Source: JAICYJ01 sp963797565 | GTDB taxonomy: Bacteria; Actinomycetota; Thermoleophilia; Gaiellales; JAICJC01 | Direction of reading: 5' to 3' | Length of the DNA: 64,000 nt | NCBI GenBank assembly: GCA_963797565.1 | Contig: CAWCPM010000020.1 | Span: 1-64,000, forward strand | Shown: positions 16,617 through 26,058 of the stretch, piece after piece | How positions within the stretch are numbered: position 1 is the stretch's first letter | Layout of the letters: each line of letters opens with the position of its first letter | Notes under the pieces: model-generated | Seen by the model: only the letters and a program-made list of their open reading frames with translations | Told to the model about the DNA's origin: nothing | Databases searched by the model: none | Position numbers and translations under genes: made by a program

Positions 16617-17300
16617 CTATGCCGGGACGGCGGCCAGGCCCGGCTGCACGACCCGGGGACCCTCACCGGCGGGCACGCCGGAGAGGTCGAACTCGCCGGC
16701 GGCCGGCGTGTGCACGCCGTCGAACGCGGCCAGGAAGGCATCGGCCGGCTCCAGGAAGTCGATCCGGTCGGTCCGGTAGTGCATCGGCACCACCCAGCGC
16801 GGGTCGAGCGCGCGCGTGATCTCGGCCGCGCCCTCGGCGCCGATGGTGGGACCGCCGCCGACCGGGACGAACAGCAGGTCGACGGTGCCGATCGCCTCCC
16901 GCTGCTCCGGCCGCAGCGCGGCCTGGCCGAAGTCGCCCATGTGGCAGACGCGGATGCCGTCCAGCGCGAACACGAAGATCGTGTTCGGGCCGCGACGCGT
17001 ACCGGCCTGGTCATCGTGCTCCGACGCGATCGCGATCACCTCGCCCACCGGCGTCCCCTCGAAGCTCCCCGCGGTGCTTCGCACCAGGTGCGGGCTGCCC
17101 TCGGCGATATCCCGGCCGTTGTGGTCGAAGTGCTCATGCGTGATCAGCAGCAGATCGACCTGCTGCTGCGGGATCTGCGGGTAGTCGAACCGGATGGACA
17201 TCCCCTCCGGCCGCAGGCGCTGGTCGAACGGGTCGATCAGCACCGAACGCTCGCTGCCGCGCAGCGTGAAAGCCGACTGGCCGTACCACTCGATGTTCAT
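16617..17300 (-). CDS. Metallo-beta-lactamase fold hydrolase (UPF0173-like)
   Basis: A 227-residue MBL-fold protein. It begins MNIEWYGQSAFTL, carries the metal motif THEHFDHNG near residue 56, and has the later CHMGDFGQ and VVPMHYRTD histidine/aspartate ligands expected of the UPF0173 group. Substrate unknown. It has a proper leader: GGAGGG lies four bases before the ATG. It is divergent from merR, with 92 bp between the starts. Confidence 0.8.
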   Translation of the reverse strand: MNIEWYGQSAFTLRGSERSVLIDPFDQRLRPEGMSIRFDYPQIPQQQVDLLLITHEHFDHNGRDIAEGSPHLVRSTAGSFEGTPVGEVIAIASEHDDQAGTRRGPNTIFVFALDGIRVCHMGDFGQAALRPEQREAIGTVDLLFVPVGGGPTIGAEGAAEITRALDPRWVVPMHYRTDRIDFLEPADAFLAAFDGVHTPAAGEFDLSGVPAGEGPRVVQPGLAAVPA

Positions 17301-17372
17301 GTGTCCCTCCGTATTTCTGACATGAGCGTCACTCTATCACTGAGGTTGGTAGGGTTTTGCGCGGATCCGAAC

Positions 17373-17388
17373 CTTACGTTATCGTGAG
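17373..17388 (+). promoter_or_regulatory. merR promoter with overlapping palindrome
   Basis: CTTACG-TTAT-CGTGAG is a near-perfect inverted repeat (one mismatch). A -10 hexamer TATCGT (17380-17385) lies inside it, 7 nt before ATG 17393. This placement suggests leaderless transcription and MerR autoregulation. Confidence 0.45.
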
Positions 17389-17392
17389 AATC

Positions 17393-17845
17393 ATGGTGAT
17401 GACACCCCCGCAGTTCCGGATCGGCGAGCTGGCCCGCAGGGTCGGCACCACGCCCCGTGCCGTGCGCTACTACGAGGAGCTGGGCCTGCTGCCTGGCAGC
17501 GATCGCTCCGACGGCGCGCACCGCGTCTACGACGAGCACGACGAGGCGCGCCTGCGCGACCTGCTGCGGGTGCGCGAGCTGCTGGGCCTGACGCTGGTCG
17601 AGCTGCGCGAGTGGATGGACGCGGAGGACGCCCGCGCACGGCTGCGCGAGCGCTGGAACGAGCAGCCCGCACCGGACGAGAGCACCCGCGCCGACATCAT
17701 CCGCGAGGCGATCGCGCACATGGACAGGCAGCTGCTGCTGGTGCGTTCGCGCCTGGGCTCGCTGGAGCAGCTGGAGGATGAGCTGTCGGCCAAGCGGCGG
17801 AGGGTGCGCTCGATGCTGGCCGAGATCGAGCAGGCGCACGCGTGA
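17393..17845 (+). CDS. MerR family transcriptional regulator
   Basis: A 150-residue MerR regulator. Winged HTH: FRIGELARRVGTTPRAVRYY then EELGLL and SDGAHRVYDE. A long coiled-coil dimerisation helix follows (DIIREAIAHMDRQLLLVRSR). No cysteine metal-binding pattern is seen, so an organic effector is more likely than a metal. Its stop overlaps the exporter start as GTGA, and it very probably controls that exporter. ATG 17393 is chosen by the -10 spacing. ATG 17399 is an alternative. Confidence 0.85.
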   Translation: MVMTPPQFRIGELARRVGTTPRAVRYYEELGLLPGSDRSDGAHRVYDEHDEARLRDLLRVRELLGLTLVELREWMDAEDARARLRERWNEQPAPDESTRADIIREAIAHMDRQLLLVRSRLGSLEQLEDELSAKRRRVRSMLAEIEQAHA

Positions 17846-19569
17846 GCTCCACCCATCCCGAGCGCTACAAGTGGATCGCGCTCTCGAACACGACGATCGG
17901 CATCCTGATGGCGACGATCAACTCCTCGATCGTGCTGATCGCGCTGCCGGACATCTTCCGCGGCATCAATCTCAACCCGCTGCAGCCCGATAACTCCAGC
18001 TACCTGCTGTGGATGATCATGGGCTTCCTGGTGGCGACGGCGGTGCTGGTGGTCAGCTTCGGCCGGGTCGGCGACATCTACGGCCGCGCGCGCATGTTCA
18101 CGCTCGGCTTCGCGATCTTCACCGTGTTCTCGCTGCTGCTCTCCGTGACCTGGATGACCGGGCCGCCGGCAGCGATCTGGATGATCGTGATGCGCATCGG
18201 CCAGGGCGTCGGCGGCGCCTTCCTGTTCGCCAACTCCTCGGCGATCCTGACCGACGCCTTCCCCTCCGACCAGCGCGGCATGGCGCTGGGGGTCAATGCG
18301 GTGGCGGGCATCGCCGGCTCGTTCATCGGCCTGGTGGTAGGCGGCATCCTCGGCCCGATCGACTGGCGGCTGGTGTTCCTGGTGTCGGTGCCGGTCGGAC
18401 TGATCGGCACGGTCTGGTCGTGGATGAAGCTCGAGGAGCGCGGAATCCGCCAGCAGGCCCGCATCGACTGGTGGGGCAACATCACGTTCGCCCTCGGGCT
18501 GATTGCGGTGCTGGTGGCGATCACCTACGGGATCCAGCCCTACGGCGGGCACGTGCTGGGCTGGACGAACCCGCGCGTGGTCGGGGCGATGGTCGCGGGC
18601 CTGGCGCTGCTGGCCACGTTCGTGGTGATCGAGATGCGCACCGAGGACCCGATGTTCCGGCTCTCCCTGTTCCGCATCCGGGCGTTCAGCTTCGGCAACA
18701 TCGCCACCCTGCTGGCCTCGCTCGGCCGCGGCGGCCTGATGTTCATGCTGATCATCTGGCTGCAGGGCATCTGGCTGCCGCTGCACGGCTACAGCTTCGA
18801 GCAGACGCCGCTGTGGGCCGGCGTCTACATGCTGCCGCTGACGGTCGGTTTCCTGGTCGCCGGCCCCACGTCCGGACTGCTCTCGGACCGGTTCGGGGCG
18901 CGCCCGTTCGCGACCGGCGGCATGGTGATCGCGGCGCTCTCCTTCTACCTGCTGGAGCGGCTGCCGGTGAACTTCGGCTACCCCCAGTTCGCCGCCCTGC
19001 TGGTGCTGATCGGCATCGGCATGGGCCTGTTCACCTCGCCCAACCAGGCCGGGATCATGAACAGCCTGCCGCCCAACCGCCGCGGCGCCGGGGCCGGCAT
19101 GGCCACCACGTTCCAGAACTCGGCGCTGGTGCTCTCGATCGGCATCTTCTTCACGCTGATGGTGCTGGGCCTGGCAGGGTCGCTGCCGGGCACGCTCGAC
19201 CAGGGACTGCGCGCCCAGGGCGTCGCACCGGACGCCGCGCAGCGCATCTCGCAGCTGCCGCCGGTGGGCCTGCTGTTCTCGTCGTTCCTTGGCTACAACC
19301 CGATGCACCAGCTGCTGGGCGGCTCGATCAACCACCTCAGCGCACATCAGGCCGCCTACCTGACCAGCCGCCAGTACTTCCCGCGGCTGATCGCCAAGCC
19401 GTTCGAGCAGGGCCTCAGCGCGGCGTTCGACTTCGCCATCTTCGCCTGCCTTACCGCGGCCGCAGCCTCGTGGTTCCGGGGCGGCAAGTACGTGCACGGC
19501 GGCGAGCACGTGCGCCCCGTGGTCGAGTCGGCCGACGGCGAGCTGGCCATGGCCTCCGACGGGGACTGA
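17842..19569 (+). CDS. MFS drug exporter, DHA2 (14-TM) family
   Basis: A 575-residue major facilitator of the 14-helix DHA2 (EmrB/QacA) type. Visible motifs: NSSIVLIALPDI in helix 1, GRVGDIYGRAR (motif A) after helix 2, and SGLLSDRFGARP in the second half. An unusually long periplasmic or cytoplasmic loop near residues 450-530 separates the last helices. It is likely a proton-driven multidrug exporter. Translationally coupled to the upstream merR by GTGA. Confidence 0.9.
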   Translation: MSSTHPERYKWIALSNTTIGILMATINSSIVLIALPDIFRGINLNPLQPDNSSYLLWMIMGFLVATAVLVVSFGRVGDIYGRARMFTLGFAIFTVFSLLLSVTWMTGPPAAIWMIVMRIGQGVGGAFLFANSSAILTDAFPSDQRGMALGVNAVAGIAGSFIGLVVGGILGPIDWRLVFLVSVPVGLIGTVWSWMKLEERGIRQQARIDWWGNITFALGLIAVLVAITYGIQPYGGHVLGWTNPRVVGAMVAGLALLATFVVIEMRTEDPMFRLSLFRIRAFSFGNIATLLASLGRGGLMFMLIIWLQGIWLPLHGYSFEQTPLWAGVYMLPLTVGFLVAGPTSGLLSDRFGARPFATGGMVIAALSFYLLERLPVNFGYPQFAALLVLIGIGMGLFTSPNQAGIMNSLPPNRRGAGAGMATTFQNSALVLSIGIFFTLMVLGLAGSLPGTLDQGLRAQGVAPDAAQRISQLPPVGLLFSSFLGYNPMHQLLGGSINHLSAHQAAYLTSRQYFPRLIAKPFEQGLSAAFDFAIFACLTAAAASWFRGGKYVHGGEHVRPVVESADGELAMASDGD

Positions 19570-19584
19570 GGATCTGAAGCCGCG

Positions 19585-20111
<527 letters not shown>

Positions 20112-20122
<11 letters not shown>

Positions 20123-20553
20123 GCACGCGGGCGGCGTCGTCGCAGACCGACTCGGCCACCATCGCCAGCGACGGCGCATCGATCACCAGCTGCACCGCCA
20201 CGCCGCTGCGCGTGGCCCCGGTTGCCGCCGCACGGCCCGCGTCCACCCACACCGTCACCCCCACCTCGTGCAGGGCCACCGGCACGCTGGGCGGCGCCAG
20301 GTCGAGCCCGAACACCTCGTCGGCGGGCACGAAGTGGCCGAACCCGTCGGCGGCGGCGTCCAGCAGGGCGTGGCCGAGCGCGAACAGCTCGGCGGGCGTG
20401 AGGGCGCCGCGCTCGACCTGGGCGACCTGCAGGCCGCCGGCGTGCAGGGACGAGCGCGTAGGGCACCTCGTCCGCGAACGGTTCGACCGTGAGCTCCAGC
20501 TCGACGCAGATCCCCGACACGTCCTGCGCCGTGTCGCACAGCCGGTAGCGCAT
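20112..20553 (-). CDS. Hypothetical protein (frame broken once)
   Basis: About 146 residues when one base in the GGG at 20447-20449 is dropped. It then reads from MRYRLCDTAQDVSG through VPYALVLHAGGLQVAQVERG to CDDAARVLSR. It has the look of a small alpha/beta soluble protein and no family is recognised. Its ATG overlaps the stop of the histidine kinase gene (TGATG), so it ends the secreted protein/response regulator/kinase operon. Confidence 0.5.
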
Positions 20554-21977
20554 CAGCGCACTCCGCCCCCGTTCAGCTGGCTCGACGGCAGCGACAGCGT
20601 GAAGGTGGTGCCCTGGCCGACCTCGCTGTCGACGGTCAGCCGGCCGCCGAGGGCGTGCGCCAGCTCGCGTCCGATCGACAGGCCGAGGCCGGTGCCGCCC
20701 TCGCCGCGGCGGCTGTAGAACGGGTGGAAGACGGCGTCCTGGTCGGCCTTCGGGATGCCGGGACCGGTGTCGGAGATGTGGATCGCGGCCGTCGAGTTGG
20801 CGGTGGCGTAGCTGAGCGTGACGGTGCCTCTGCGCGGCGTCCAGCGGAAGGCGTTGTCGAGCAGGTTGGACACGATCTGCAGCACGCGGTCGCCGTCCGA
20901 GAGGATCGTGGGCGCGCCGGCGATCGGCGTGTCGAAGCTGACCTCGTTGGCGCGGGCACGGTCGCGGAACGAGGATGCGGCCTGCTCCAGCAGCGCCTCC
21001 AGCCCCACCTCCTCGCGCACCAGCCGGAACTGGTGGGCCTCGAGGCGGGTGAGGTCGAGCAGGTCATCGACCAGCCGGCCGATGCGGCGCACCTCCTCGC
21101 TGACGGCGTCGAGCGACGTGTCCATGTCCTCGGGGCCGACCAGCCCCTCGTTCATGGCCTGGACGTGGCCCGAGATGGCGGTCACGGGCGTGCGCAGCTC
21201 GTGGGTGACGCGCATCAGGAAGTTGCGTTCCAGCTCGTCCACCTCGCGCAGGCGATCGACCATCCCCTGGAAGCGGTGGGCCAGCTGCCCCAGCTCATCA
21301 TTGGAGGTGCGGTCGCCGGCCACGTGCACCTCGAGGTCGCCACGGGCGACCCGGTCGGCGGCCGCGCCCAGCTCCTTCAGCGGCCGCGTGATCCGCCGCG
21401 CCACGAAGGTGGCCAGGATGAAGGCCACGAGCAGGCCGATGCCGGTGCCGGCCGCGACACGGCCCGCCACCTTCGTCCAGGCGCTGTTGACGTCAGCCAG
21501 CGGCTTCGCCATCACGACCGCCCCCACCGGCTGGCCCTGGAGGCACGACCGGCGCGGCCACGCCGATGAACGTGTGGTCGCTTGCCGGGTGGCACGAACT
21601 GGAACGTGACGCGGTCGTCACGGCTTCATGGTCAGCCAGTTCACCTTCACCTGTCCGGCGAACTTGATCAGCTTGTTCGACGTTCGGTGAACAGTGGCAC
21701 GCCGCCGGCATAGAGCAGGTCGCAGCCGCAGATCGCTCTCCATCTGCTGGATGGTGATGCGGGTGGGCGGATGACTTGCCGGTGTGGCCGTAGCGCATTC
21801 AGCGGCGTTGTCGAAGTACTGGGCGGCGCCGCCCACCTGCTTACGCAGCTCGCTGGTCGTCTGGTCGCGGTTGTAGCTCTGATAGAGCCGGATCGAGGCG
21901 GCGCCGGCGATCACCGTCGCCAGCAGCAGCGTCCCCGCAAACAGCAGCGTCAGCCGTGTTCTAAGTGACCGGAGCAT
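20553..21977 (-). CDS. Sensor histidine kinase (sensor region frame-broken several times)
   Basis: Two-component kinase. The start MLRSLRTRLTLLFAGTLLLA is a first membrane helix. An extracytoplasmic region follows, then a second helix (AAGTGIGLLVAFILATFVA), a HAMP domain, HisKA with the phospho-His in MRVTHELRTPVTA, and HATPase_c boxes (NLLDNAFRWTP, DTGPGIP, GGTGLGLSIG). The extracytoplasmic part (about 21530-21720) holds several compensating frame changes. In-frame fragments such as HTFIGVAAPVV and QGQPVGAVVMAKP show real coding sequence. It overlaps the response regulator gene by 17 bp. Confidence 0.85.
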
Positions 21978-22656
21978 CGTCAGCGACCTTGTACCCGACG
22001 CCCCAGACGGTGGCAACCGGGCACTCGTCACCGAGCTTGCGGCGGAGCTGGCGCACGTGCACGTCCACGGTGCGCGTGTCCCCCGCAAACGTGTAACCCC
22101 AGACGCGCTCGAGCAGCTGATCGCGGGTCAGCACCAGGCCGCGGTGGTCGAGCAGCTCCCACAGCAGGTCGAACTCCTTGGGAGCCAGCTGCACCTGGTC
22201 GCCGCTGACCGTGACCTCGCGGCGCCCGGCGTCGATCTTGATGGCCCCGTGCTCCATCACAGCCTCCGGCGGCCGGCCGCTCTTCTGGGTCTGGGTGGCG
22301 CGGCGCAGGATCGACTTGATGCGGGCGACCAGCTCGCGAGGGTTGAACGGCTTGGTCAGGTAGTCGTCCGCGCCCACCTCGAGCCCGACGATCTTGTCGA
22401 TGTCGTCGTCGCGGGCGGTCAGCATCAGGATCGGCACGTCCGAGGTGGAGCGGATCTGCCGGCACACCTCGAGCCCGTCGATGTCGGGCAGCATCAGGTC
22501 GAGCACCACCAGATCGGGCTTGGTGTTCTCGGCCTTCATCAGCGCCTCGCCGCCGTCGCGGGCGATCTCGACCTGGTAGCGGGCGTTCTTCAGGTACATC
22601 GAGACGAAGGATGCGATGTTGCGCTCGTCCTCGACGATCAGGATCTTCTCGGCCAT
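21961..22656 (-). CDS. OmpR/PhoB-family response regulator
   Basis: A 231-residue response regulator. The receiver domain has the acidic pocket VEDERN, the phospho-Asp in VVLDLMLPDIDG, the Thr in LMLTARDDD and the Lys in DYLTKPF. The C-terminal winged helix has LAPKEFDLLWELLDHRG and RTVDVHVRQLRRKLG. It pairs with the overlapping kinase. A tandem 11-bp direct repeat upstream of the preceding secreted-protein gene is a candidate binding site. Confidence 0.95.
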   Translation of the reverse strand: MAEKILIVEDERNIASFVSMYLKNARYQVEIARDGGEALMKAENTKPDLVVLDLMLPDIDGLEVCRQIRSTSDVPILMLTARDDDIDKIVGLEVGADDYLTKPFNPRELVARIKSILRRATQTQKSGRPPEAVMEHGAIKIDAGRREVTVSGDQVQLAPKEFDLLWELLDHRGLVLTRDQLLERVWGYTFAGDTRTVDVHVRQLRRKLGDECPVATVWGVGYKVADDAPVT

Positions 22657-22691
22657 CGGCCCTTATCGTAGCCGTCGGGCGAGACGAGGGA

Positions 22692-23201
22692 TCAGTGACC
22701 GATCGCGAACCACGTGCCGGCCGTCGGCCAGTGCGGCCACTGGCTGGGGCTGAGGCCGCTACCGAGCGTCCAGTGGGTCTGCGACCTGGGCTGGGTCTTG
22801 GAGGCGAACTTGATGTAGCCGTGGCCGACCGCGGTCGTGGTCGTGGACGCGCCCCAGGAGGCGGTGATCTTGACCGTCCACGTGGTCGACGCCTGGTAGG
22901 ACATGCCCTTGCCGGAGTAGTAGGTGAAGCCGTCCTTCGCCCACTTTTTCTCCCAGCCGCTGACGCTGAAGTCGCGGTGGCCGTTGTTGCTGCGGTCCTG
23001 GATCGCGATCGTGCCCTGGCCGACCGTGCCGTAGGTGACGCCCGTGCCCCACTGCTGCAGCGTGCCGGCGCCGTGGATGGCGGCGACCTGCCCGCAGAGC
23101 GACCCGCAGTAGCTGTGCGCGGAGAGCCTGACGGCGCCGGACGCGGACACCGCGGAGGTGAGCGTCAGCAGCAGTGCGAGGAGGGTGACCCGACCCTTCA
23201 T
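22692..23201 (-). CDS. Secreted hypothetical protein in a two-component operon
   Basis: A 169-residue protein with a clear signal peptide (MKGRVTLLALLLTLTSAVSA). The mature part is rich in Gly, Ser, Thr and Trp, has an early cysteine pair (YCGSLCG) and many aromatic residues, suggesting a beta-sandwich exported protein. No family is recognised. It lies 35 bp upstream of the response regulator gene. It may be the signal, an accessory sensor or a target of that system. Confidence 0.65.
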   Translation of the reverse strand: MKGRVTLLALLLTLTSAVSASGAVRLSAHSYCGSLCGQVAAIHGAGTLQQWGTGVTYGTVGQGTIAIQDRSNNGHRDFSVSGWEKKWAKDGFTYYSGKGMSYQASTTWTVKITASWGASTTTTAVGHGYIKFASKTQPRSQTHWTLGSGLSPSQWPHWPTAGTWFAIGH

Positions 23202-23245
23202 GTTATTCACTATCGGAATCTTGTGTATGAACTTCAGTGCTCTGA

Positions 23246-23262
23246 TGTAAGGACTTTGTAAG
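23246..23262 (-). promoter_or_regulatory. Direct repeat, candidate OmpR/PhoB-type site
   Basis: On the minus strand CTTACA occurs twice with an 11-bp period (23257-23262 and 23246-23251), 45-60 bp upstream of the secreted-protein ATG. OmpR/PhoB regulators bind such tandem 11-bp repeats. The surrounding ~90 bp is AT-rich for this genome. Confidence 0.45.
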
Positions 23263-23284
23263 AGCACGTAGCATAGCGGACGGG

Positions 23285-24817
23285 TCAATGCGCCACGTCC
23301 ACGGCTCTGGATTCACGGATCACGGTCACCTTGATCTGGCCGGGATACTCGAGCCGGCCCTCGATCTCGCGCGCGATCTCGTGGCTGAGCAGGGCGGCGG
23401 TGTCGTCGTCGACCTCCTCCGGCTTGACCATTACCCGCACCTCGCGGCCGGCCTGCATGGCGTACACCCGGTCGACGCCGCGCTTGGTGCTCGCGATCTC
23501 CTCCAGCGCCTCCAGCCGCTTGATGTAGTGCTCCAGGCTCTCACCGCGGCCTCCGGGCCGTGACGCGGAGACGGCGTCGGCCGCGATCACCAGCACCGCC
23601 TCGACCGTCTGCGGCTCGACGTCGTAGTGGTGGGCCTCGATGGCGTGGGCGACCGCGGGCGACTCGCGGTACTTGCGCACCATCTCGGCCGAGATCACGG
23701 CGTGCGATCCCTCGACCTCGTGCGTCACCGCCTTGCCCAGGTCGTGGAGCAGCGCCGCACGGCGGGCTGTCTTCTCGCTGGCGCCCAGCTCGGCGGCCAT
23801 GATCGCGGCCAGGTGCGCGCACTCGATCGAGTGCTTGAGCACGTTCTGCCCGTAGCTGGTGCGGTAGTGCAGCCGACCCAGGATCTTGACCAGCTCCGGG
23901 TGCAGGCCGTGCACGTTCGCCTCGAAGCACGCCTGCTCACCGGCCTCGATGATCTTCTGCTCGATCTCGGCCTTGGACTGGTAGTACATCTCCTCGATCC
24001 GCGACGGGTGGATGCGGCCGTCCGCTATCAGCTTCTCGAGGGTCATCCGAGCGGTGGCGCGGCGCACCCCGTCGAAGGCCGACAGCACCACGGCCTGCGG
24101 CGTGTCGTCGATGATCACGTCGACGCCGGTCAGGTTCTCGAGCGCGCGGATGTTGCGGCCCTCGCGGCCGATGATGCGGCCCTTGAGGTCGTCGGACGGC
24201 AGCTGCACCACCGACACGGTGGTCTCGGCGGTGTGGCCGGACGCGGTGCGCTGGATGGCGACCGACAGGATGTTGCGGGCGCGGCGGTCGGACTCGAGCT
24301 TGGTCTCCTCGTCGACCTGCCGCACGATCTTGGCCATGTCGTGGCGGCAGCGCTCCTCGATCTGGGCGAGCAGCGTGTCCTTGGCCTGCGTCGCCGTCAT
24401 GCCGGAGATGCGCTCGAGCTCGGCCAGCTCCAGGTCCTTGGCGGCCTTCAGCTCCTCCTGCATCTGCTTGGCGTGCGTCTCGCGGTCGGCGATCGACTGC
24501 TCACGTCGCGCTACCTCTTCGCCACGGCCGCTGACGATCTCCTCCCGGGCGTTGACGCGTTCCTCGATCTTGGCGATCTCGGCACGCCGGTCGCCCAGCT
24601 CTCGCTCCTGCTCGGCGCGTTGCTGGAGCAGCTCTTCGCGGGCGGTGACGCGGGCTTCCTTCAGCTGCGCCTCGGCGCGGCCTTCAGCGTCCGCCAGGAT
24701 CCGCGTGGCCTGCCGTTCGGCCTCCGCCATGCGCCCGGCACCGATCCGTGCGCGCACGGCGAACCCTGCCCCCACGCCCACGATCAGCGCGGCCAGGCCG
24801 ATCAGCGCCTGCTCCAT
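23285..24817 (-). CDS. rny: Ribonuclease Y
   Basis: Membrane-anchored endoribonuclease that initiates mRNA decay. Order: N-terminal membrane helix (ALIGLAALIVGVGAGFAV), a long charged coiled coil (~30-190), a KH domain (GRIIGREGRNIRALE), then an HD domain with HDLGKA and a later HHYDVEP. About 510 residues, the normal length. ATG 24817 is chosen because AAGGAG lies 5 nt upstream. The GTG two codons earlier overlaps that ribosome site. Its partner nuclease RNase J and PNPase are also in this window. Confidence 0.95.
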   Translation of the reverse strand: MEQALIGLAALIVGVGAGFAVRARIGAGRMAEAERQATRILADAEGRAEAQLKEARVTAREELLQQRAEQERELGDRRAEIAKIEERVNAREEIVSGRGEEVARREQSIADRETHAKQMQEELKAAKDLELAELERISGMTATQAKDTLLAQIEERCRHDMAKIVRQVDEETKLESDRRARNILSVAIQRTASGHTAETTVSVVQLPSDDLKGRIIGREGRNIRALENLTGVDVIIDDTPQAVVLSAFDGVRRATARMTLEKLIADGRIHPSRIEEMYYQSKAEIEQKIIEAGEQACFEANVHGLHPELVKILGRLHYRTSYGQNVLKHSIECAHLAAIMAAELGASEKTARRAALLHDLGKAVTHEVEGSHAVISAEMVRKYRESPAVAHAIEAHHYDVEPQTVEAVLVIAADAVSASRPGGRGESLEHYIKRLEALEEIASTKRGVDRVYAMQAGREVRVMVKPEEVDDDTAALLSHEIAREIEGRLEYPGQIKVTVIRESRAVDVAH

Positions 24818-24837
24818 TGTCACTCCTTAGGTCTGTT

Positions 24838-24853
24838 CGCCCGCACGCGGGCG
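24838..24853 (-). promoter_or_regulatory. Leader hairpin upstream of rny
   Basis: CGCCCG (24838-24843) pairs with CGGGCG (24848-24853) around a 4-nt loop. It ends about 10 nt before the rny ribosome site. It could influence rny translation or mRNA stability. There is no T-tract. Confidence 0.35.
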
Positions 24854-24859
24854 TGGAAG

Positions 24860-25138
24860 ATGTCACCAGGAGCGGGGCGCCTTCTTTCGGCCTCAGCAGA
24901 TCCGCGCGGCACCACGCGGACGCCCACCGGACGTACCCCCCGTGATGGCCAACTGGTCGAATCGCATGAAGAACTCCTGCGTTTGCAGGCGAAATGGTGT
25001 GAAGGCGGAGACCTGCTCCGCCGGTATCGTAATCGACTGGAGAAGCTCCTGGCAACGTCTGTTACGGCGGGCGGAACCGGCACCGGCCGTGGCCGGTCGA
25101 ACCACCGACCAGTTCACGAGCCGAGGAGACGGCCATGA
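24860..25138 (+). CDS. Possible small protein in the rny-SIMPL gap
   Basis: The ~300 bp between the divergent rny and SIMPL genes holds one frame with protein-like character: a charged helix (QLVESHEELLRLQAKW, then GGDLLRRYRNRLEKLLATSV). The start is unclear. ATG 24860 is the first, and a shorter form is possible. The frame overlaps the next gene by four bases. No ribosome site or family support is seen, so this is a weak call. Confidence 0.25.
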   Translation: MSPGAGRLLSASADPRGTTRTPTGRTPRDGQLVESHEELLRLQAKWCEGGDLLRRYRNRLEKLLATSVTAGGTGTGRGRSNHRPVHEPRRRP

Positions 25139-25873
25139 GGGAGCACCTGCGACAGGCGACGCTGACAGCGGCGGTGTGCGTACTTGCAATCGCGGCATAC
25201 ACCACGATCAGGGGCGGGTCGGACACCGCCTCGGCGCAGGGCGGCTTCGACTTCGTCCGGAAGCGCGCTGCACGTGACCGGGGCGGCCACGGTCAGCCTC
25301 AAGCCCGATCGCGCCGTGATCTCGTTCACCACGCACGGCCGCGGGCCGACGCTGGCGGCCGCCCAGAACCGTGCCAGCCGGGCGATGCGGGCCGTGATCG
25401 CGGCGATGACCGCCGGCGGCGTGGCGGGCAGGGACATGCAGACCCACGATCAGTACGCCACGCGCGCGGGCAGACGCGTGGCCGGCTACGTGGCGGACCA
25501 GTCGCTGACGGTGACCGTGCGCGACATCTCGCGCGCCGGCAAACTGGACGCGGCCGGGGTGAGCGCAGGCGCGCACAGCAGCGAGGGGCCGGTGTTCAGC
25601 CTCGCCAGCAAGCAGCGTGGCTACCGGGCGGCGCTGGCCGCAGCGGTCAAGCAGGCGCGCTCGCAGGCGGCGGCAATGGCCGCGGCCGCCGGGTTGCGCA
25701 TCACCGGGGTGGTGTCGATCCAGGAGGATCAGAACGACCGCTACGCGGTGTACGGCGCCGCCTCCGCGGATGCGCTGGCACCGGCCCGCGTTCTGGCCGT
25801 TCCCACCCGAACCGGGCGCAGCCAGGTGAGCGCCTCGGTGACGGCGGTGTTCGCCGACGCGCCGCTCGCCTGA
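25135..25873 (+). CDS. Secreted SIMPL (DUF541) domain protein (frame broken once)
   Basis: An exported protein of ~245 residues. A signal peptide (MREHLRQATLTAAVCVLAIA) precedes a SIMPL domain beginning SALHVTGAATVSLKPDRAV and ending VSASVTAVFADAPLA. The frame changes at about 25250-25262, where one extra base separates the signal from the domain. ATG 25135 has GAGGAG 8 nt upstream. The SIMPL family is widespread in envelopes, and its function is poorly known. Confidence 0.75.
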
Positions 25874-25877
25874 GTCG

Positions 25878-26045
25878 AGATGGTTGATTCCACGAGCTAC
25901 GCGGCGCTGGTTCTGGTCTGGGACACGCTGGACGCCACGATCGTCCTTGGCCAGGACATGCCCAGCCTGCCCGGCGGACACCCGCGGCGTCCAACGCGCC
26001 CCATCCTGCGCCCAGCATCCACGTACCCCATGGAATCAACCATCT
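25878..26045. repeat. 168-bp element bounded by 15-bp perfect inverted repeats
   Basis: The left arm AGATGGTTGATTCCA (25878-25892) is the exact reverse complement of 26031-26045. The element fills almost the whole convergent gap between the SIMPL and VOC genes. A 55-codon open frame starts inside the left arm (ATG 25880) and stops at the right arm (TAG 26045-26047). No transposase and no clear target duplication are seen. It could be a MITE-like remnant or a large bidirectional terminator. Confidence 0.6.
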
Positions 26046-26058
26046 AGATCGCGATCGC

